64,000 bases of DNA, taken from contig NZ_JADWYI010000001.1 in assembly GCF_016904885.1 (NCBI RefSeq), forward strand, positions 3,658,001 through 3,722,000. Reading direction: 5' to 3'. The position numbers were made by a program, and so were the translations under genes. Numbering within the stretch: position 1 is the stretch's first letter; each line of letters starts with the position of its first letter. This stretch comes from Archangium primigenium. GTDB taxonomy: Bacteria > Myxococcota > Myxococcia > Myxococcales > Myxococcaceae. The notes below the pieces were generated by a model. It was not told where the DNA came from. It did not search any database and saw only the letters and a list, made by a program, of their open reading frames with translations. Positions 61,880 to 64,000 of the stretch are shown here, one piece after another.

Positions 61880-63811
61880 TCACGGCTCCTGGGCGCGGAA
61901 CACCTTGGTGTCGCCCTCGTAGGCGCCGGGGTTCCAGTACACCTTGTCCGCCCCGGGCGTCCCGTCGATGGGCGCGAAGAAGAAGCGGGTATTCTCCGAG
62001 CCACTGAAGCCCGTGTTGTCCATGACGGGGCTGCCCGCGAAGTGGGTGCCCGCGCTCGGGTAGATCTGCATCCGCCCCTGCCGGAAGGTGGGGCGCCAGA
62101 AGATCTTGTCCGCCTTGCCGTCTCCATCCAGGTCCGCGAAGTAGAAGCGCGAGGTGTCCACCCCGCTGGTTCCCGCGTCGTGCGCGAAGGCGAAGGGGAA
62201 GGCCCCGGCGCCGGTGGAGCGGTAGACGCGCGTGCGGCCTCCGTCCTGGTCGGGATTCCACACGATGCGGTCCTCCTTCGTGTCGCCGTCCACGTCCGCG
62301 AAGTACACGCGCGTGCCCTCGCTGGTGTTCGGGCCGTCACTGCTCTGCACCGCCGCGCCGAAGGACGGGGTCGTGCCACGCCGGGCCACGTAGGTGACGA
62401 ACGCGCCCCCCCGCTCCGTGGGATTCCAGCGGATCAGATCCGCGCACCCATCCCCCGTCACGTCCGCGAAGAAGTAGCGCGTGGACTCGCTCTTGCTCGC
62501 GGCCTGGGTGACGGACACACGCTCTCCGAAGGTGCCATCACACCGGGACGGGTAGATGCGCACCTCGCCATCGCCCAGGGTGGGCCGCCAGAGCACCTTG
62601 TCGGCGCAGCCATCCCCGGTGACGTCCGCGAAATAGAAGCGCGTGGTGGACACCACGCTGACCGCGCCCTCGTTCTTCACCGCCGGGGCGAAGCCCCCGT
62701 CGCACCGCGAGATGGCCACCCACGTCTCGCCCTCACCCGCGGCGGCGTTCCACGAGATGCGGTCCGCGCACCCATCCCCCGTGACGTCCGCGAAGAACAG
62801 TTGCGTGTCCGCGGAGGTGCCACTGGGCGTCGGGGACAGGGTGGAGCCGGCGGAGAAGAAGGCGGGCCGGATCGTGGCGAGCACCGGGTAGTGGTCCGAG
62901 GGGGTGTTGCCACCGCTCTGGGTCCGGTCGATGGCGGGTGCCGAGGAGGTGAGCTCTCCGCCGGTGTGGAGGATGTAGTCCAGCCGCGCGTAGTTCGTGG
63001 ACGTCGAGCCGTTCCAGGCGTTGTTGAAGGTGGCGTCGTCCACGCCCGTCGTGCCGTCGAACCGGGCCGTGCGGAACAGCCGCGCGCCGCTCTCCAGGTC
63101 CTCGATGGTCGTCTCCCCGGGCGTCGACTTGCTCTGTGCATCGACGTTGAAGTCGCCCATGGCCACCACGGGTACGCCCGCGGGCCGCGTGGCGAGGAAC
63201 GTGGCCATCTGCTCGGCTTCCTTCAGCCGGCCCAGGGAACAGATGGCCGAATAGGCGAAGTGCGTGTTCGCCACGAAGTACGCCTTGCCGGATGTCAGAT
63301 CACGCAGCCCCACCCAGGAGATCTTCTTGCCCTCGGCGTGGCTGTAACACTCGGCGCTGCTGGCGTAGGGGTTGACGAGCGCCTCGTTGCCCTGGCCCAC
63401 CTCGGGCGCGAGCGCGAAGCGGCTCTTCTTGTAGAAGATGAGCTTGGGGCTGCCGCCGCCCGGGTTGTAGACGGCATAGGGCTTGTCGCTCCCCGTGAGC
63501 CCCGCGATGAGATCCGCCGGGACGCTGGGGCCGCCCGCGGGGGCTTGGGCCTCCTGCACGCCGACGATGTCCGCGGTGTTCGCGAGGATGCGCTCGATGA
63601 CCGCCGCCTTGCGGTTGGGCCAGGCGCGCACGCCCGTGTCGAGCGGCCCCCGCACGTTGTACGTCATCACCCGGAAGGCCCGGTGCCCCGTCGACGCCGC
63701 GGCGTGGGCCTCCCCCACGCCCGACTCCCGGACCTCCGCGGGGACTCCCTCATGAGGACCGCAGGCACACACCCCCGCCACGAGCACCGACGACAGCCGT
63801 GAGATTTTCAT
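61880..63811 (-). CDS. Secreted endonuclease/exonuclease/phosphatase-fold protein with six FG-GAP/VCBS-like repeats
   Basis: 643 aa. A short hydrophobic N-terminus (VLVAGVCACG) suggests export, perhaps as a lipoprotein. The EEP domain (about 46-320) has RVMTYNVRG (N52), VGVQEAQ, VANTHFAYS, MGDFNVD and SDHYPVLA, with the Asn, Glu, Asp and His residues of the metal and catalytic site. Six tandem ~50-residue repeats follow, each starting FFADVTGDGCADRISWN or a variant (VYFADVDGDTKEDRIVWNPD; FYFADLDGDGKADKIFW); the DxDGDGxxD loops look calcium-binding, like FG-GAP/VCBS. Activity may be a DNase, sphingomyelinase or other phosphodiesterase. Confidence 0.85.
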   Translation of the reverse strand: MKISRLSSVLVAGVCACGPHEGVPAEVRESGVGEAHAAASTGHRAFRVMTYNVRGPLDTGVRAWPNRKAAVIERILANTADIVGVQEAQAPAGGPSVPADLIAGLTGSDKPYAVYNPGGGSPKLIFYKKSRFALAPEVGQGNEALVNPYASSAECYSHAEGKKISWVGLRDLTSGKAYFVANTHFAYSAICSLGRLKEAEQMATFLATRPAGVPVVAMGDFNVDAQSKSTPGETTIEDLESGARLFRTARFDGTTGVDDATFNNAWNGSTSTNYARLDYILHTGGELTSSAPAIDRTQSGGNTPSDHYPVLATIRPAFFSAGSTLSPTPSGTSADTQLFFADVTGDGCADRISWNAAAGEGETWVAISRCDGGFAPAVKNEGAVSVVSTTRFYFADVTGDGCADKVLWRPTLGDGEVRIYPSRCDGTFGERVSVTQAASKSESTRYFFADVTGDGCADLIRWNPTERGGAFVTYVARRGTTPSFGAAVQSSDGPNTSEGTRVYFADVDGDTKEDRIVWNPDQDGGRTRVYRSTGAGAFPFAFAHDAGTSGVDTSRFYFADLDGDGKADKIFWRPTFRQGRMQIYPSAGTHFAGSPVMDNTGFSGSENTRFFFAPIDGTPGADKVYWNPGAYEGDTKVFRAQEP

Positions 63812-63843
63812 GGCTCCGGAACATAGCCGGAAAACCAGGATTC

Positions 63844-64000
63844 TCAGCGCGTGTCTTGAATCGTGTAGGTGATGGGCTTGCAGTGCCCGTTGTTCGTCTC
63901 CTCGTGGGAGCAGGCGGTGAGCCCCACGAGCAGATCCATCTCGGCCTCGAAGAGGATGGACTGGCCGGCGCGGGACAGGGGCGGCTCGATGTGGATGCGC
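63844..64000 (-). CDS. C-terminal end of a DUF1989/urea-carboxylase-associated-like protein (partial)
   Basis: The minus strand is open from the right edge to a TGA at 63844-63846, giving about 51 residues. They include ILFEAEMDLLVGLTACSHEE and NNGHCKPITYTIQD. The DLLVGLTACS and CKPI elements resemble the end of DUF1989 domains found near urea amidolyase genes. Only the tail is visible, so the call is tentative. Confidence 0.5.
   Translation of the reverse strand, partial: RIHIEPPLSRAGQSILFEAEMDLLVGLTACSHEETNNGHCKPITYTIQDTR

Overview
The window is very GC-rich, almost wall-to-wall coding DNA with both strands used. Its gene content points to a myxobacterium (Myxococcota, probably the Cystobacter/Archangium/Myxococcus side). 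The main pointers are a 164-residue CdnL/CarD-like regulator, an Imm11 (MXAN_0049-type) immunity protein, two FHA proteins, many secreted lipoproteins and hydrolases, and a PP2C/Ser-Thr-kinase signalling module. The organism call is inference from families and composition. I saw no rRNA, tRNA, CRISPR array or transposase.

Layout. 1-7.7 kb: tail of a possible pore-forming-toxin-like protein, a TetR regulator, a PRISE-type enone reductase, a methyltransferase with an unusual palindrome-rich leader, an alpha/beta-hydrolase, then divergent cystathionine beta-synthase and malonyl-CoA-synthetase-like genes. 7.7-14.8 kb: a GHL10-type lipoprotein, two paralogous ferritin-like lipoproteins, an Fmt-fold formyltransferase and a GH43-like lipoprotein. 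15.07-25.3 kb: a tightly packed seven-gene operon described below. 25.4-33 kb: a GH13-like enzyme with four F5/8C modules, an HTH/DUF4180 pair, a PIG-V-like glycosyltransferase, an orphan Imm11 immunity gene with what looks like the decayed tail of its toxin, a zinc-ribbon protein and a PAP2 phosphatase. 33-41.3 kb: AddB-AddA helicase-nuclease genes and purA. 41.4-51.2 kb: a PH-like membrane protein, an FHA protein, a CBM9-like lipoprotein, a porin fused by overlap to a proVWX betaine transporter operon, then comEC with a small downstream gene on the minus strand. 51.3-64 kb: cdnL with a clear terminator, an FHA/TPR-like membrane protein, cysS, a small secreted protein, an M4 metalloprotease with PPC domains, DUF418 and GT-C-like membrane proteins, a secreted endonuclease/exonuclease/phosphatase-fold protein with six FG-GAP/VCBS-like repeats, and the end of a DUF1989-like gene at the right edge.

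The most interesting region is 15071-25325. Seven same-strand genes, most overlapping by 1-14 bases, encode a CD-NTase/OAS-like nucleotidyltransferase, a UPF1-like SF1 helicase of 1073 aa, an unrecognised 368-aa protein, a 754-aa protein with a possible degenerate PLD-like start and a long coiled coil, and a TerY-P triad: vWA, PP2C phosphatase, and a kinase with a zinc ribbon and a beta-rich C-terminal domain. A second-messenger-type cyclase fold, a nucleic-acid helicase and a phospho-switch in one transcription unit suggest a composite defence or stress-response system. I do not recognise this combination as a named system. Its function is inference from families and organisation only.
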